A stretch of 64,000 nt of DNA from Ferruginibacter sp. (GCF_014377975.1 NZ_JACMOO010000171.1:1-64000); one strand, 5' to 3'; numbered from the stretch's first letter, positions 48,808 through 58,225 are shown. Made by a program: numbers and translations. Notes: generated by a model not told the origin, from the letters alone.

Positions 48808-49054
48808 CCATATTTAATTTTGCATTACAGTTATATATAAAAAATGTTTTCAAATGTTTAACAGTAAAATAAATTATTTAATAAACCAATATCCTTAACA
48901 AAATATAAAAGTAAAATAAATATTGTCCGGGCTAAGAAGCATTGTGGAACTTCATGGGCGTCGCACACTTCATCTGCATAATATAGATCAGCTTTGGCTT
49001 TCTGCGCCAGGTTACCCCTATATTTAAAAAGTATATAAATCGTACAACCCGTTT

Positions 49055-49693
49055 CTAAATAATATCATTAATGGCGGCACTTACCTGGGCAGCTTTGTTC
49101 ATTATCATAAAATGACCCCCACCTTTTACAACATGTGTTGGAGAAACATATTTAATAGGAAACATCCTATCGTTATCGCCATGGATGTGAAACAACGTGG
49201 GCGGCTGCCAGGTATTGCGCCAGTTAAGCACTTCATTGATGGCCCAATCTGTGTATTGCTGCGGGGCATTTTTCCGGTAAGATCTTGCCATATCTTTTTC
49301 ATCTTTACCAATGGCACCCAAAAAAATATTTTGTACAGGTTCCATAATTTTAAAAGAACGCATGGGGAACAGCCTGTTTAAACGTAACTGGCCCGAGCGC
49401 TTTAACCAGGCAGGTAATTCATCCCCCGATTTTATGCTGGAAATAAGAATTACCTTCGGGGCATTGATTATTTTGGCTATTTCAATACTCATCATCCCCC
49501 CAAATGAAAGCCCCATCAGTATTGGATTTTCATCTTTTATACCCGCACTCATCCGTTTTGCATATTGCCCAATGGTTTCATGCGGGTTGGGCATTAACCA
49601 GGGAAGTGCAGCCATGGTATGACCTTTAATTTGCAAACGGCCAAAAGCCCTTTCATCTGCGCCCAGGCCACTGATGCAATATATTTTTTTCAT
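49055..49693 (-). CDS. Alpha/beta hydrolase
   Basis: 212 residues, small. The nucleophile elbow is LMGLSFGGMMSIE, the acid loop FHIHGDNDRMFP and the His KGGGHFMIMNKA. No lid domain. It is 9 bases downstream of the response regulator on the same strand, so the two are probably co-transcribed. The substrate is unknown. Confidence 0.88.
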   Translation of the reverse strand: MKKIYCISGLGADERAFGRLQIKGHTMAALPWLMPNPHETIGQYAKRMSAGIKDENPILMGLSFGGMMSIEIAKIINAPKVILISSIKSGDELPAWLKRSGQLRLNRLFPMRSFKIMEPVQNIFLGAIGKDEKDMARSYRKNAPQQYTDWAINEVLNWRNTWQPPTLFHIHGDNDRMFPIKYVSPTHVVKGGGHFMIMNKAAQVSAAINDII

Positions 49694-49702
49694 AGGTGAT
49701 TC

Positions 49703-50863
49703 TTATTTGGGTAACACATAGCTGGTTACATCGTCTGCTGTAATATTTTTACCAGATAAAATAATCAGTCGCTCCACCACATTTCTTAACTCCCGTATAT
49801 TACCCGTCCAGTTATAACTGGTTAACATATCCAGCGCATTTTTATCCATTATTTTTTTAGGCTGGCCGTATTCATCCGCAATCTTTTCAAGATAATAGTC
49901 CACTAAAAACGGCACATCTTCCCGCCGCTCATTCAGGGAGGGCACATGAACAATGATTACGCTCAGCCTGTGGTACAAATCAAGACGAAAACATTTATCT
50001 TCCACTTCCTTTAACAAATTCTTATTGGTGGCAGCAATCACCCTTACATCTACATTGATATCTTTATCTGCACCCACCCTGGTAATTTTTCCTTCCTGCA
50101 AGGCACGCAACACTTTGGCCTGCGCACTTAAACTCATATCACCAATTTCATCTAAAAACAACGTGCCCCCATTGGCCTGCTCAAACTTACCAATTCGCTG
50201 TTTAATGGCAGACGTAAAAGAACCTTTTTCATGCCCAAACAATTCACTTTCTATTAATTCGCTGGGTATGGCCGCACAATTCACTTCCACCATGGGCCCG
50301 GTACTGCGGTTACTTTTTTCATGTATCCATCTTGCCACCAGTTCTTTTCCCACACCATTTTCTCCCGTAACCAATACCCTTGCTTCTGTAGGAGCAACCT
50401 TTTCAATGGTTTCTTTTATCAGTTTAATTCCAGGGCCATTACCCACCATTTCCTGCACCCTGGCAACTTTTCGTTTTAACACTTTGGTTTCTATAACCAG
50501 TGTTTGTTTATCCAATGCATTGCGTAAAGTAATCAGCAGGCGGTTTAGGTCCGGTGGCTTACTTATATAATCAAACGCACCTTTCTTTACAGCTTCTACC
50601 GCGGTTTCAATATTACCATGGCCACTGATAACGATGATGGGCACATCACTATTAATTTCCCGGGCTCTTTCTAAAAATTCCAATCCATCCACTTTAGGCA
50701 TTTTAATATCACACAACACTACATCATAAGTAATAGTACTAAACTTTTTTATTCCCTCTTCACCGTCTGCTGCTTCATCAATTTTGTATCCTTCATAACT
50801 CAAAATTTCCGATAAAGTTTTACGGATTGCTTTTTCATCGTCAATGATTAAAATACTGGCCAT
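49703..50863 (-). CDS. Sigma-54 response regulator without DNA-binding domain
   Basis: 386 residues. A receiver domain (phospho-Asp D52 in VVLCDIKMP, KP in FDYISKPP) is followed by a complete AAA+ domain with Walker A GENGVGKE, Walker B FLDEIGDMS and the R-finger region. The protein ends at ADDVTSYVLPK, just after the AAA+ lid (NWTGNIRELRNVVERLIIL), so the Fis-type HTH normally found in NtrC-like proteins is absent. The sigma-54 loop reads GSFTSA instead of GAFTGA. No histidine kinase is adjacent. Confidence 0.9.
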   Translation of the reverse strand: MASILIIDDEKAIRKTLSEILSYEGYKIDEAADGEEGIKKFSTITYDVVLCDIKMPKVDGLEFLERAREINSDVPIIVISGHGNIETAVEAVKKGAFDYISKPPDLNRLLITLRNALDKQTLVIETKVLKRKVARVQEMVGNGPGIKLIKETIEKVAPTEARVLVTGENGVGKELVARWIHEKSNRSTGPMVEVNCAAIPSELIESELFGHEKGSFTSAIKQRIGKFEQANGGTLFLDEIGDMSLSAQAKVLRALQEGKITRVGADKDINVDVRVIAATNKNLLKEVEDKCFRLDLYHRLSVIIVHVPSLNERREDVPFLVDYYLEKIADEYGQPKKIMDKNALDMLTSYNWTGNIRELRNVVERLIILSGKNITADDVTSYVLPK

Positions 50864-51460
50864 ACTGTGTTTCTATTTTAAATTGGGTTAGATGCAAATC
50901 TGCATTTAAAAAAAATATAGTTAAAATTAACGATTTATGAATCAATGTCATTTAGTTAAAGCAATATAAAAAGCCTTCGGTATTTACTTTAAACACTAAA
51001 TCACTATAAAGAATAAAATTTTGCAAGTGTTAAAAATCAGGCAAAAATATTCTAAACCCTGAATCTTTTATGGGAATGGCTTTTTGAGAAATTGTAGAAA
51101 TAAATGTGCCAATCAAAGAAGCGTTAAATAATCTAATTTAAAGTTCCCCGTAAAAACGAAGCGATAGTTTTTTACAAACGCCGGTTAGCGGTACAATCAA
51201 CAATAAAAAGTTCTTTAACTGTTAACCCATGCATGCGGCTGTACGGCAAAAAACTGGAGTAACATTGAATTAGTTGATAATATAACGCGTCAAAAACTCC
51301 ATATTACCATTACGTAGCCCATCTTCTTTGCAACGCTTTGCGAAAGACTTTTGTAAGTATACATGGTTAAGCTTGCCCCTTATACCCCAAGCCCCTTGCA
51401 GGTTTCAGCCTTTAAATCGCAACAGTTATATATACCATACATGATTGTGACAAAGTGAGG

Positions 51461-51580
51461 CTAATTCTTAAAAGTCTTATAATAGTGGTCGCTTTTCTTT
51501 TCTGCAATCAATTCCTCAAAGGTCAACTTATCTACCAATTGTAATAGCTGATTTAAAATCGGCTGACTATCTAATTTTAC
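51461..51580 (-). pseudogene. Transposase N-terminal fragment, IS4-like
   Basis: A 39-codon frame without a start codon, ending in TAG, reads VKLDSQPILNQLLQLVDK then LTFEELIAEKKSDHYYKTFKN. The layout (PILxQLL, then HYYKTFK) resembles the N-terminus of IS4-family transposases. No catalytic part, no inverted-repeat ends and no target duplication were found. The assignment is by pattern only. Confidence 0.35.
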
Positions 51581-51635
51581 CTACAAATATTTGCTCAGAT
51601 TGTTTTGTTTTCGCAAACTCAAATTACAAAATGGA

Positions 51636-51668
51636 TAGGTAGTTTTGGCTACCTACTTTTTTAAGACT
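51636..51668 (+). terminator. Terminator-like hairpin
   Basis: TAGGTAG (51636-51642) / CTACCTA (51649-51655), 6-base loop, followed by CTTTTTT. No gene reads into it now, which fits a remnant of a lost gene or insertion element. Confidence 0.4.
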
Positions 51669-51946
51669 TTTTCTTAACTTTTTTTTGTCGTCTAGAGGTG
51701 AAAAACTTTATTAATAATCCAGGTAGATATTGAAAGTAAAGAAGGAATAAAGATTGTAAAAAACTATGAAGTTACTTGAACTCCACCCTTAGTTTTTTTA
51801 CCCCTGATGGAAAGGTTATTAATAAATTAGGGGGTTACCAAACAAGGCAGAATTAAGAGCCCTGTCAAACGCAATTTTATTAGTAAGCGAGTCAATAAAC
51901 AGTTGAGTGATCATTTTTGATTAATTTTATTTAAATATTAAAACGT

Positions 51947-52468
51947 ATGCGATTACTTTTCATTGTGTTTTCTTTATTGGTTATAAATACGCTAACTGCC
52001 CAAAAAGCTGATTCTTTATTTTTAGATGCTGCCATTACCAAATTACAAAATTCAAAAGAATACACATTGAAAGTGGCTACGGAGATGCCAGAAGAAAAAT
52101 ATGGCTTTAAGCCTGTGCCAGGAGAAATGAGCTTTGGTGAACAACTGCTGCATATTGCAGCAAATTTGCGTTGGTTAACTTCATCTTATATTACCAACAG
52201 CAAAAGCCCTGTAATAAAACCGGCAACACCCATTCAGAAAAAAGAAGAAATCATACAGGTATTAAACAAAACGTATGATTTTGCAATTAGCGCATTAAAA
52301 TCGTTTGATGCAGCGCATTTAGCGGATACAGTTTCTTTTTTTGCAGGTACCAAAACCAAACTCCAGATAATTAATCTTATCAGCGATCACCAGACACATC
52401 ACCGGGCGCAGCTGATTGTGTATTTAAGATTGAACGGCATTAAACCACCGGAATATATAGGATGGTAA
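51947..52468 (+). CDS. Exported DinB family protein
   Basis: 173 residues with a signal peptide ending near LTAQ, then a DinB-type four-helix bundle: LLHIAANLRWL supplies the first His and the SDHQTHHRAQLIVYLR segment the other two metal ligands. DinB-like proteins are putative metal-dependent thiol transferases; most are cytoplasmic, but exported ones occur in Bacteroidota. It is isolated, between two regions of decayed sequence. Confidence 0.88.
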   Translation: MRLLFIVFSLLVINTLTAQKADSLFLDAAITKLQNSKEYTLKVATEMPEEKYGFKPVPGEMSFGEQLLHIAANLRWLTSSYITNSKSPVIKPATPIQKKEEIIQVLNKTYDFAISALKSFDAAHLADTVSFFAGTKTKLQIINLISDHQTHHRAQLIVYLRLNGIKPPEYIGW

Positions 52469-52503
52469 TAAAATTGCACCCTAGCTAAATTTGAACACAG
52501 CTT

Positions 52504-52614
52504 TTAAAAAATCTGATTCAACTTTTTATTTGCTTTGCCTGCCACTTCAATTAATGCACCAATATTTTCCGGCTGCTGGGTATCAATTAAATAACGTTTT
52601 CCGCTGTCAATAAT
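52504..52614 (-). pseudogene. C-terminal gene relic, PH-domain-like
   Basis: A 36-codon frame reads SGKRYLIDTQQPENIGALIE then VAGKANKKLNQIF and TAA, with a stop immediately upstream. The RYLIxTxxPE pattern recalls the end of bacterial PH-like domains. It is all that remains of that gene; the upstream bases to 52740 are not coding-like. Confidence 0.3.
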
Positions 52615-52740
52615 TTACTTTTAATGATGTGAAGTTATTAGGAAAAACAAGAATTTTTTATTTTATGAATACCGCTTATCAAAATCCAATCATGTAAAAG
52701 AATGATAAAAAAAATGCAGAAAATTTGGCGGAGAGATTAA

Positions 52741-53067
52741 TTAAGCAGTCTTTGATTTGTCCTTTATTTTTTTTACTGTTGAATACACACCATAGACAAC
52801 CATAGCCGCTATAAAAATATACACCCATACCGGAATATTTTTACCAACAATAATCAGGTATAGATAGGCGGATACAAAACATAATCCGGTTAGCAATACG
52901 GGTATTACAAAAGGCTTTTTATTCCGTATATTTTTCACCGTCCAGCCAAGGCAAAGAAAAAAAAACGGGATAGCCGCAATATAAATTCCACCAAATATGT
53001 ATGGATTAACACAATACTTTGTACCAAGGCTTAAAAACCATTCTTTAAAAATCTCCCACCATCCCAT
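52741..53067 (-). CDS. Small inner-membrane protein, unknown function
   Basis: 108 residues with three hydrophobic helices (YIFGGIYIAAIPFFFLCLGW, then PVLLTGLCFVSAYLYLIIV and WVYIFIAAMVVYGVY) and a basic C-terminus. The N-terminal WEIFKEWFLSLGTKYCVNPY is amphipathic. No named family is recognised with confidence, although similar proteins next to mercuric-reductase-like flavoproteins come to mind. It is 24 bases downstream of the flavoprotein and probably co-transcribed with it. Confidence 0.82.
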   Translation of the reverse strand: MGWWEIFKEWFLSLGTKYCVNPYIFGGIYIAAIPFFFLCLGWTVKNIRNKKPFVIPVLLTGLCFVSAYLYLIIVGKNIPVWVYIFIAAMVVYGVYSTVKKIKDKSKTA

Positions 53068-53091
53068 AACATTATTTTTTAGAGTACGATA

Positions 53092-54525
53092 TTATACAAA
53101 TCGAAAAAGGAATTTCAACAATTTCTTTAAAGCGCCGGTTAACTGCTTTTCTTTATGTTTTACGATGATCATTTGATTTACACGGGATGCAACCGGGTAT
53201 GGGTAAATTTTATTGAAAATATCATTAATACTAAGGCCCTTTACATTTGCAAGAATTAATTCCTGTACCAGTTCGCCGGCATTTGGTGCAACCATACTGC
53301 CACCTAATATTTTTTCTTTTTTAAATAATCCTCCCTTGCTTATGTAAAGCACTAATTTACTATATTGATAACTGTCAACAATAGCCCGGTCATCTTCATC
53401 AAAGTTCATCGCCAGTTTTTCAAAGGAAATATTTCTTTTCAATAATACTTTTTCGCTTAATCCAAATGTAGCCACTTCGGGGTCGGTAAAGGTTACCCAC
53501 GACATGTAATCGTTATTCAATTTCTTTTTTAATGGCGAAAAGAAATTATTCAGCAACAACCTTGCTTGTTGCTCGGCAGCATGGGAAAACATCAGCGAGC
53601 CTGAAACATCTCCACATGTATATACGTGCTTATTGGTAGTTTGTAAATATTTATTAACTACAATTTTATCATCCTTTACCTGTATTCCTGCCTGTTCAAG
53701 CCCTAAATCTTTTAAAACAATTTTTCTTCCTACAGCAACAAAAACCGCATCAAAACTTTGTTTAAAATTGGTTCCGTCTTTTTGTTGAATGATGGCCTCA
53801 TTGGCATTTGTAAATTCTTTTACTTCAGCATTAAGATGGAAGGTAATTCCTTCTTCTATTAGTTGCTCCATTAGTATGCTGCCCATTTCATTTGCATCGT
53901 GTGGAAGAATAACTTCACCGCTATGAATGATGGTGACCTGTATGCCTAAACGATTTAGAGCTTGACCAATTTCAATACCGATAGGGCCACCACCTGCAAC
54001 CAGCATCCTTGCAGGCATATCGTTGAGGGCAAAAATAGTTTCATTATTGAACTGTCTTACTTTTTCAATTCCCGGCACAGTTAAAGCTGCAGGCCTTGAG
54101 CCTGTGGCCAATACTATTTTTTTTGCAGTATATATTTCTTCTCCCACCTTAACAGCCGAGGACGAACTAAAATAAGCCTTGCCTAAAACAACATCAAGCC
54201 CTTCCTTTCGCAAATAATCAGCATTCTCATGTCTGCGTATAATGGCTTGCTTAGACAATACATATTCAATGGCTTTATTAAAATCAGGTTTGCCGGAAAT
54301 GGTATAACCAAAAAGCTTGGCCTGTTTGGCCTTGTGCATCAGCCGGGATACATGAATCAATGCTTTGCTGGGTACACATCCATAATTCAGGCAATCACCG
54401 CCAATATGTTCATCGGTTTTATCAATCAAAAGAGTTTTAAGACCAACCCTGGCCATAAAAAGTGAAATGCCAAGGCCGCCGGAACCTGCGCCTATCACAA
54501 TAATATCGTACTTATTTTCTTTCAT
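53092..54525 (-). CDS. Mercuric-reductase-like flavoprotein disulfide reductase
   Basis: 477 residues. FAD site GAGSGGLG (12-19), redox pair C45/C50 in GGDCLNYGCVPSKAL, NAD(P) site AGGGPIGIEIG and second FAD motif TCGDVSGS. It resembles dihydrolipoamide dehydrogenase and MerA, but the C-terminal His-Glu dyad region reads YPYPVASRVNQ rather than HPHPTxSE, and there is no MerA heavy-metal-associated domain or C-terminal Cys pair. Its true substrate is unknown. It is followed by the small membrane protein and preceded by decayed genes. Confidence 0.88.
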   Translation of the reverse strand: MKENKYDIIVIGAGSGGLGISLFMARVGLKTLLIDKTDEHIGGDCLNYGCVPSKALIHVSRLMHKAKQAKLFGYTISGKPDFNKAIEYVLSKQAIIRRHENADYLRKEGLDVVLGKAYFSSSSAVKVGEEIYTAKKIVLATGSRPAALTVPGIEKVRQFNNETIFALNDMPARMLVAGGGPIGIEIGQALNRLGIQVTIIHSGEVILPHDANEMGSILMEQLIEEGITFHLNAEVKEFTNANEAIIQQKDGTNFKQSFDAVFVAVGRKIVLKDLGLEQAGIQVKDDKIVVNKYLQTTNKHVYTCGDVSGSLMFSHAAEQQARLLLNNFFSPLKKKLNNDYMSWVTFTDPEVATFGLSEKVLLKRNISFEKLAMNFDEDDRAIVDSYQYSKLVLYISKGGLFKKEKILGGSMVAPNAGELVQELILANVKGLSINDIFNKIYPYPVASRVNQMIIVKHKEKQLTGALKKLLKFLFRFV

Positions 54526-54686
54526 GCTTGTTTTTATTTAGCAACATTTTTACTATTCCCAATGGGCTGGTGATTTTTTTAAAGCTGTTAACGGCTTTTG
54601 TTAGGAAGTAGCAGACACACCAGCAAAATTGATGCAGAAAAATTACCTGTGTTTTGTAAACCCCATTCACCTCCAGGCTTTTTGAT
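54526..54686. other. Eroded sequence upstream of the flavoprotein
   Basis: The minus strand contains a further frame (EVNGVYKTQVIFLHQF, then FLTKAVNSFKKIT) that runs into the flavoprotein start and may be the displaced tail of the glycosyltransferase relic. It has no recognisable domain on its own. Confidence 0.3.
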
Positions 54687-54875
54687 TTAAATAGCCTTTG
54701 CTTTAAAAAACGCTGCTATTGCAATCGTATCATCGCTACTGCCTCCATCACAAACAATAATTTCAGCAATCTGCTTACAGTCGGGTACGGTACTAAAAAA
54801 GAAAGTAAGGTCGGTAAAGTAGTTGGCTCATTAAGTACAGGAATAATGATACTGATAGTACAAGGCTCAATTCAT
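54687..54875 (-). pseudogene. Glycosyltransferase family 2 relic
   Basis: From ATG at 54875, a one-base insertion breaks the frame, after which SIIIPVLNEPTTLPTLLSFL reads as the nucleotide-binding start of a GT2 enzyme. A second frameshift leads to PDCKQIAEIIVCDGGSSDDT then IAIA, the second GT2 strand, and TAA at 54687-54689. The remainder is deleted. The sequence is closest, from memory, to the TIGR04283 group of short GT2 proteins, often annotated as arsenosugar-related. It is certainly not functional. Confidence 0.7.
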
Positions 54876-54901
54876 TTTTTTAAGTTATTATTGCGGGTAT
54901 T

Positions 54902-55715
54902 TTATTCCTCAAATTTAGCCAGTTCGGCAGCCCAGTCGTACATCTTAAATTTAACAGAATAACCTTCCACATCCTTTTGAAGTTTTTCTTTAATGATTTT
55001 TCTAATTCCTTTTTTACCACCAAAGCCGGCAATAAACCAGCTCATTATTTTTGTAACCCTTACTTGTTTTTTAGTATCATCAAATTCAGTTTCTGAATGA
55101 AGGAATGATTTTGTAGCTTTATCTAACTGTTTATTAATATTTTCATACGTATAAAAAGCAATAGGCGGACAGCTTTTTGCTCCGCAGTTCAATGCAAAAT
55201 GTATACGGTAATCAATTTTTGAAACGGCTAATTGCTTTATCAATTTACCGGGAAAGAATTTTGGCAGGTATCCTCTACTTAATTTTTAACGGTATCTTCT
55301 TAAAATACCATGTTCAATATCGTCCAAACTAAATTTAGTTTTCGCAATGGTTATAAGTTTCCCTGTAAATATTTCAGGCATTGTTTTTTTCTCCCTGGTG
55401 GCTAAAATCTGAAACCAGGCGTTGTACATATTTATCCAGAAGGTTTTAATAGCCTCATCATTATTTAATCCTTCAATCAAATGTTTCGGATCGGCAGTTG
55501 CCAATACTGCTTCAATTTCTTTTGTGTCTGCGTCGGTTTTAACATTGTATAACAACTTTTCGGAGAGCTTTTATCAATGCAGTATTAGGCATAGCTTCAG
55601 TAATTTTTTTTTGAATGGGCAATGCGTAAATAAACCCTGTCGAAAGACAAATCATCGCAATTATGCACAAACATTTTGTTATTTGTAAAAATCTTTTCCT
55701 AAAAGAAATTATCAT
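54902..55715 (-). pseudogene. DUF547 protein gene, frameshifted and nonsense-interrupted
   Basis: ATG at 55715 starts a signal peptide (CLCIIAMICLSTGFIYALP). Near 55557 the frame shifts; the other frame continues SEKLLYNVKTDADTKEIE and the DUF547 core KTFWINMYNAWFQIL. A TAA at 55286-55288 lies in frame; beyond it the same frame gives IHFALNCGAKSCPPIAFY and runs to 54902. DUF547 proteins are exported and of unknown function. With two lesions it is a pseudogene, but the C-terminal part is otherwise well preserved, so the decay looks recent. Confidence 0.85.
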
Positions 55716-55990
55716 TTTTGTAGATTGGAGAAGTTATAATAATTAATGGTGACAAAAATACCTGCCATTCCTTACACAATAGCTTGTATAATTTTAAAAA
55801 TGATTGAATGTTTTAGATTTTGCTTGATTTGCCCGGCTTTAAAATTAGTACAGATCTTGTAAATTTTGAAGTTGTATATACTAATTTTAAAAGGGCTGTC
55901 ACGTTGTGTAATCCCTGATTTTTACTGTGGCCGCAAAAGAGTTTTGCTTAAATTTACCACCTTACAATAATACTTTTTAGTTTAATAGAT

Positions 55991-57301
55991 ATGGCTGAAA
56001 ATTTTTTTGATAAATTCAGGTTGCTGACTGAAAAAGAGGACTATCAAACCGTTAACACAAATATTGAAAATGGTGTAGTTTTCCGTGGCACAAATTTATG
56101 GGTTTTAATTTTTGCCATCTTTGTCGCATCGCTCGGATTAAATGTTAATTCTACAGCCGTTATCATCGGCGCCATGTTAATTTCTCCGCTGATGGGTCCA
56201 ATAATGGGTATTGGCTTCGGTATGGGTATCAACGATATTTCATTACTGCGAAAAGCCATTTATAATTTTCTTGTGGCTACTGGTGTTGCATTAGCTACTT
56301 CTACCATTTTCTTTCTGCTGTCGCCTATAAGCGATGCCCATTCTGAAATTCTTGCAAGAACATCTCCTAATATTTATGATGTACTGATTGCTTTTTTTGG
56401 TGGCCTCGCCGGAATACTGGCTACATCAAGCAGACATAAGGGAAATGTAATACCCGGTGTAGCCATTGCAACTGCCTTAATGCCGCCGCTTTGCACCGCA
56501 GGATATGGATTGGCAACTTTACAACTGAGTTTCTTCTTTGGAGCATTTTATCTTTTCATTATCAATACAGTATTTATAGCCCTGGCAACATTTATTTTTG
56601 TTCGGCTATTACATTTTCCACTAAAAGACTTGCATAGTGTACAATCTGAAAAAAGAGCCCGGCGGATAGTTTGGGTAATTGTTTTACTTACATTATTACC
56701 GAGTATTTATTTTGGATTTGACATCGTACAACAAAGCAAGTTTACTAAAAACGCCAATCATTTTATAAATAATGAAGCTCATTTTACCAATGATTATTTA
56801 TTGAACAAAAAAATTGATGCTAAAAACAAAAGTATTTCTTTGGTTTTTGGCGGTAAGGAAATTTTGCCAGCAGAAATACAACAACTTAAACTTCGGTTAA
56901 AGAATTATCAGTTAGACAGTTCGGCTCTGGAAGTAAAACAAGGATTTGCTTATTTAGCTGATAATAAAAATAATGAATCGAATGAGCAATTTAATCAGTT
57001 GACAAATGCTTTGGGGATGAAGGAAAAACAATTAAATCTGGTTCAATTGAAGTTTGACAGCATCCTTAACCAGCAAAAATTAAGTGTACAGATTTATTCT
57101 GAATTAAAAATTCAATATCCTCAATTAAAAAGAGCAATTATAGAACCATCCATAACCATTAATGATAGTTTGATGCAAACTAATACTTATTTAGTATTGC
57201 TAAACATGTCTGCAGGCCTGCCAAAAGCAGAAAAAAATAAATTAGAAAAGTGGTTAAAAGTAAGGCTTAACCAGGCTAACCTTAAACTAATATTTCAATA
57301 G
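55991..57301 (+). CDS. DUF389 family membrane protein
   Basis: 436 residues. The first ~240 hold about six membrane helices with the DUF389 signature STAVIIGAMLISPLMGPIMG and PGVAIATALMPPLCTAGYGL. The last ~190 residues are soluble, rich in Lys, Asn and Gln, with predicted helices, and are probably periplasmic. The function of DUF389 proteins is unknown. The gene has no operon partner. TACTTTTT about 20 bases upstream is a weak -7 candidate. Confidence 0.88.
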   Translation: MAENFFDKFRLLTEKEDYQTVNTNIENGVVFRGTNLWVLIFAIFVASLGLNVNSTAVIIGAMLISPLMGPIMGIGFGMGINDISLLRKAIYNFLVATGVALATSTIFFLLSPISDAHSEILARTSPNIYDVLIAFFGGLAGILATSSRHKGNVIPGVAIATALMPPLCTAGYGLATLQLSFFFGAFYLFIINTVFIALATFIFVRLLHFPLKDLHSVQSEKRARRIVWVIVLLTLLPSIYFGFDIVQQSKFTKNANHFINNEAHFTNDYLLNKKIDAKNKSISLVFGGKEILPAEIQQLKLRLKNYQLDSSALEVKQGFAYLADNKNNESNEQFNQLTNALGMKEKQLNLVQLKFDSILNQQKLSVQIYSELKIQYPQLKRAIIEPSITINDSLMQTNTYLVLLNMSAGLPKAEKNKLEKWLKVRLNQANLKLIFQ

Positions 57302-57579
57302 TGATTACACTACTGTCCGGTAGATTTTTTATAAAAGTGGTAAAACGTAGTAATATCACACTTTTTGGCGGTTTTAATTATTTGACGATTTGAATTAAAA
57401 GTCGATTTTTTGCTATTAGATTTAGCAATGAATTAAGGTAAATATATTTTCGCACAGTTATTTGAAACGGTTTATTGGTATGAATTTGATTTATGTGTCA
57501 GCCGCTACCAAGGTAACTTAGGTATAAAAACTTTTACCTGCTGGGAGCAATTTCTAGTAATGAGCTTTGCTCAATTCTG
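57302..57579. other. Gap between the DUF389 gene and the HTH fragment
   Basis: 278 bases with stop-riddled frames and a weak GAGCAA/TTGCTC inverted repeat near its 3' end (about 57545-57570). It may be the eroded remainder of the transposase fragment that follows. Confidence 0.3.
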
Positions 57580-57843
57580 TTATCGGGAAAGTCTGAGAGA
57601 CATTGAATATTGCCTGGAAAGTATAGGGTCTAAATTATTACTCCTGGAACCTAAACAGCGCATGGAATATTTTCGCAGGCTATCGTATTTTATTGTCTTT
57701 TTAAATTCAGTCGCTACAAAGTTCAAAAGCTCCACATATCCCCGAAAGCCGTTTTTGGAATCATTCAATTTCTTCTCAATCAACAAATATTCTTCTGCAG
57801 TAATAACCGAAGGACTGCTCTGTTTTTTATACTTCTGTATCAT
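57580..57843 (-). pseudogene. HTH fragment resembling an IS630-type transposase N-terminus
   Basis: An 87-codon frame. TAEEYLLIEKKLNDSKNGFR and GYVELLNFVATEFKKTIKYD, then SLRKYSMRCLGSR, follow the layout of the small HTH ORFs of IS630-like elements (GYxELxxWV...IxYxTLxKY). After SRSNN the usual basic RKSHxKKD end is missing, and no DDE catalytic ORF follows. It is therefore probably a broken remnant; a free-standing HTH protein is the alternative. Confidence 0.45.
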
Positions 57844-57931
57844 TTTTAAACCGTCCTATTGGTAAATCGTACGCCATGTTTGTTCGTTACGGTGGTTTGC
57901 TGCCACTGCACAAATAATCTCTATTTTAGAA

Positions 57932-58114
57932 ATGCCAGCTGAAATTATTAATGATGTGCCGAAATTGAATGAGCAACTAAGCTGGTTTAAAGACATTCCG
58001 GTGGTATCCAATTTTACCCAACCGCAGTGTCTGGATAATTACTATCAGATGAAGATGGAAGTGACCCGGTTGATTATTGAGGAGGTGAAGAGCTTAAAGG
58101 CGGAGATAAATTGA
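57932..58114 (+). CDS. Short hypothetical protein
   Basis: 60 codons with an ATG start and balanced composition (MPAEIINDVPKLNEQLSWFK ... RLIIEEVKSLKAEIN). TATTTTAG, one mismatch from a -7 element, lies about 7 bases upstream. No family is recognised, and it lies among decayed sequence, so it may be either a small gene or chance. Confidence 0.35.
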   Translation: MPAEIINDVPKLNEQLSWFKDIPVVSNFTQPQCLDNYYQMKMEVTRLIIEEVKSLKAEIN

Positions 58115-58225
58115 AAGGTAGAATTCTGTTATTCAGATGGTAATTAGAAAGACAAAAGGGTTGTTAATACTCTATTAGACGCTTTTAGGATTATTGTTTT
58201 TTAATTGATACTTTATAAGTAATCT

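Larger units (their letters stand above)
50864..51946. other. 1.08-kb stretch without an intact gene
   Basis: No open frame of useful length on either strand. It contains an interrupted repeat near the response-regulator start (ATGCA/TGCAT around 50892-50905), a transposase-like fragment (51461-51580) and a terminator-like hairpin (51636-51655 plus T-run). The rest shows scattered stop-riddled sequence consistent with long decay. Confidence 0.6.

Noticed and set aside
53092-54525. Mercuric reductase (merA) or second lipoamide dehydrogenase
   Set aside because: No heavy-metal-associated domain, no C-terminal Cys pair, no mer genes nearby, and the His-Glu dyad is missing, so neither name is justified.
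57560-57865. 101-codon + strand frame opposite the HTH fragment
   Set aside because: The opposite strand has a recognisable HTH layout; this frame has none.
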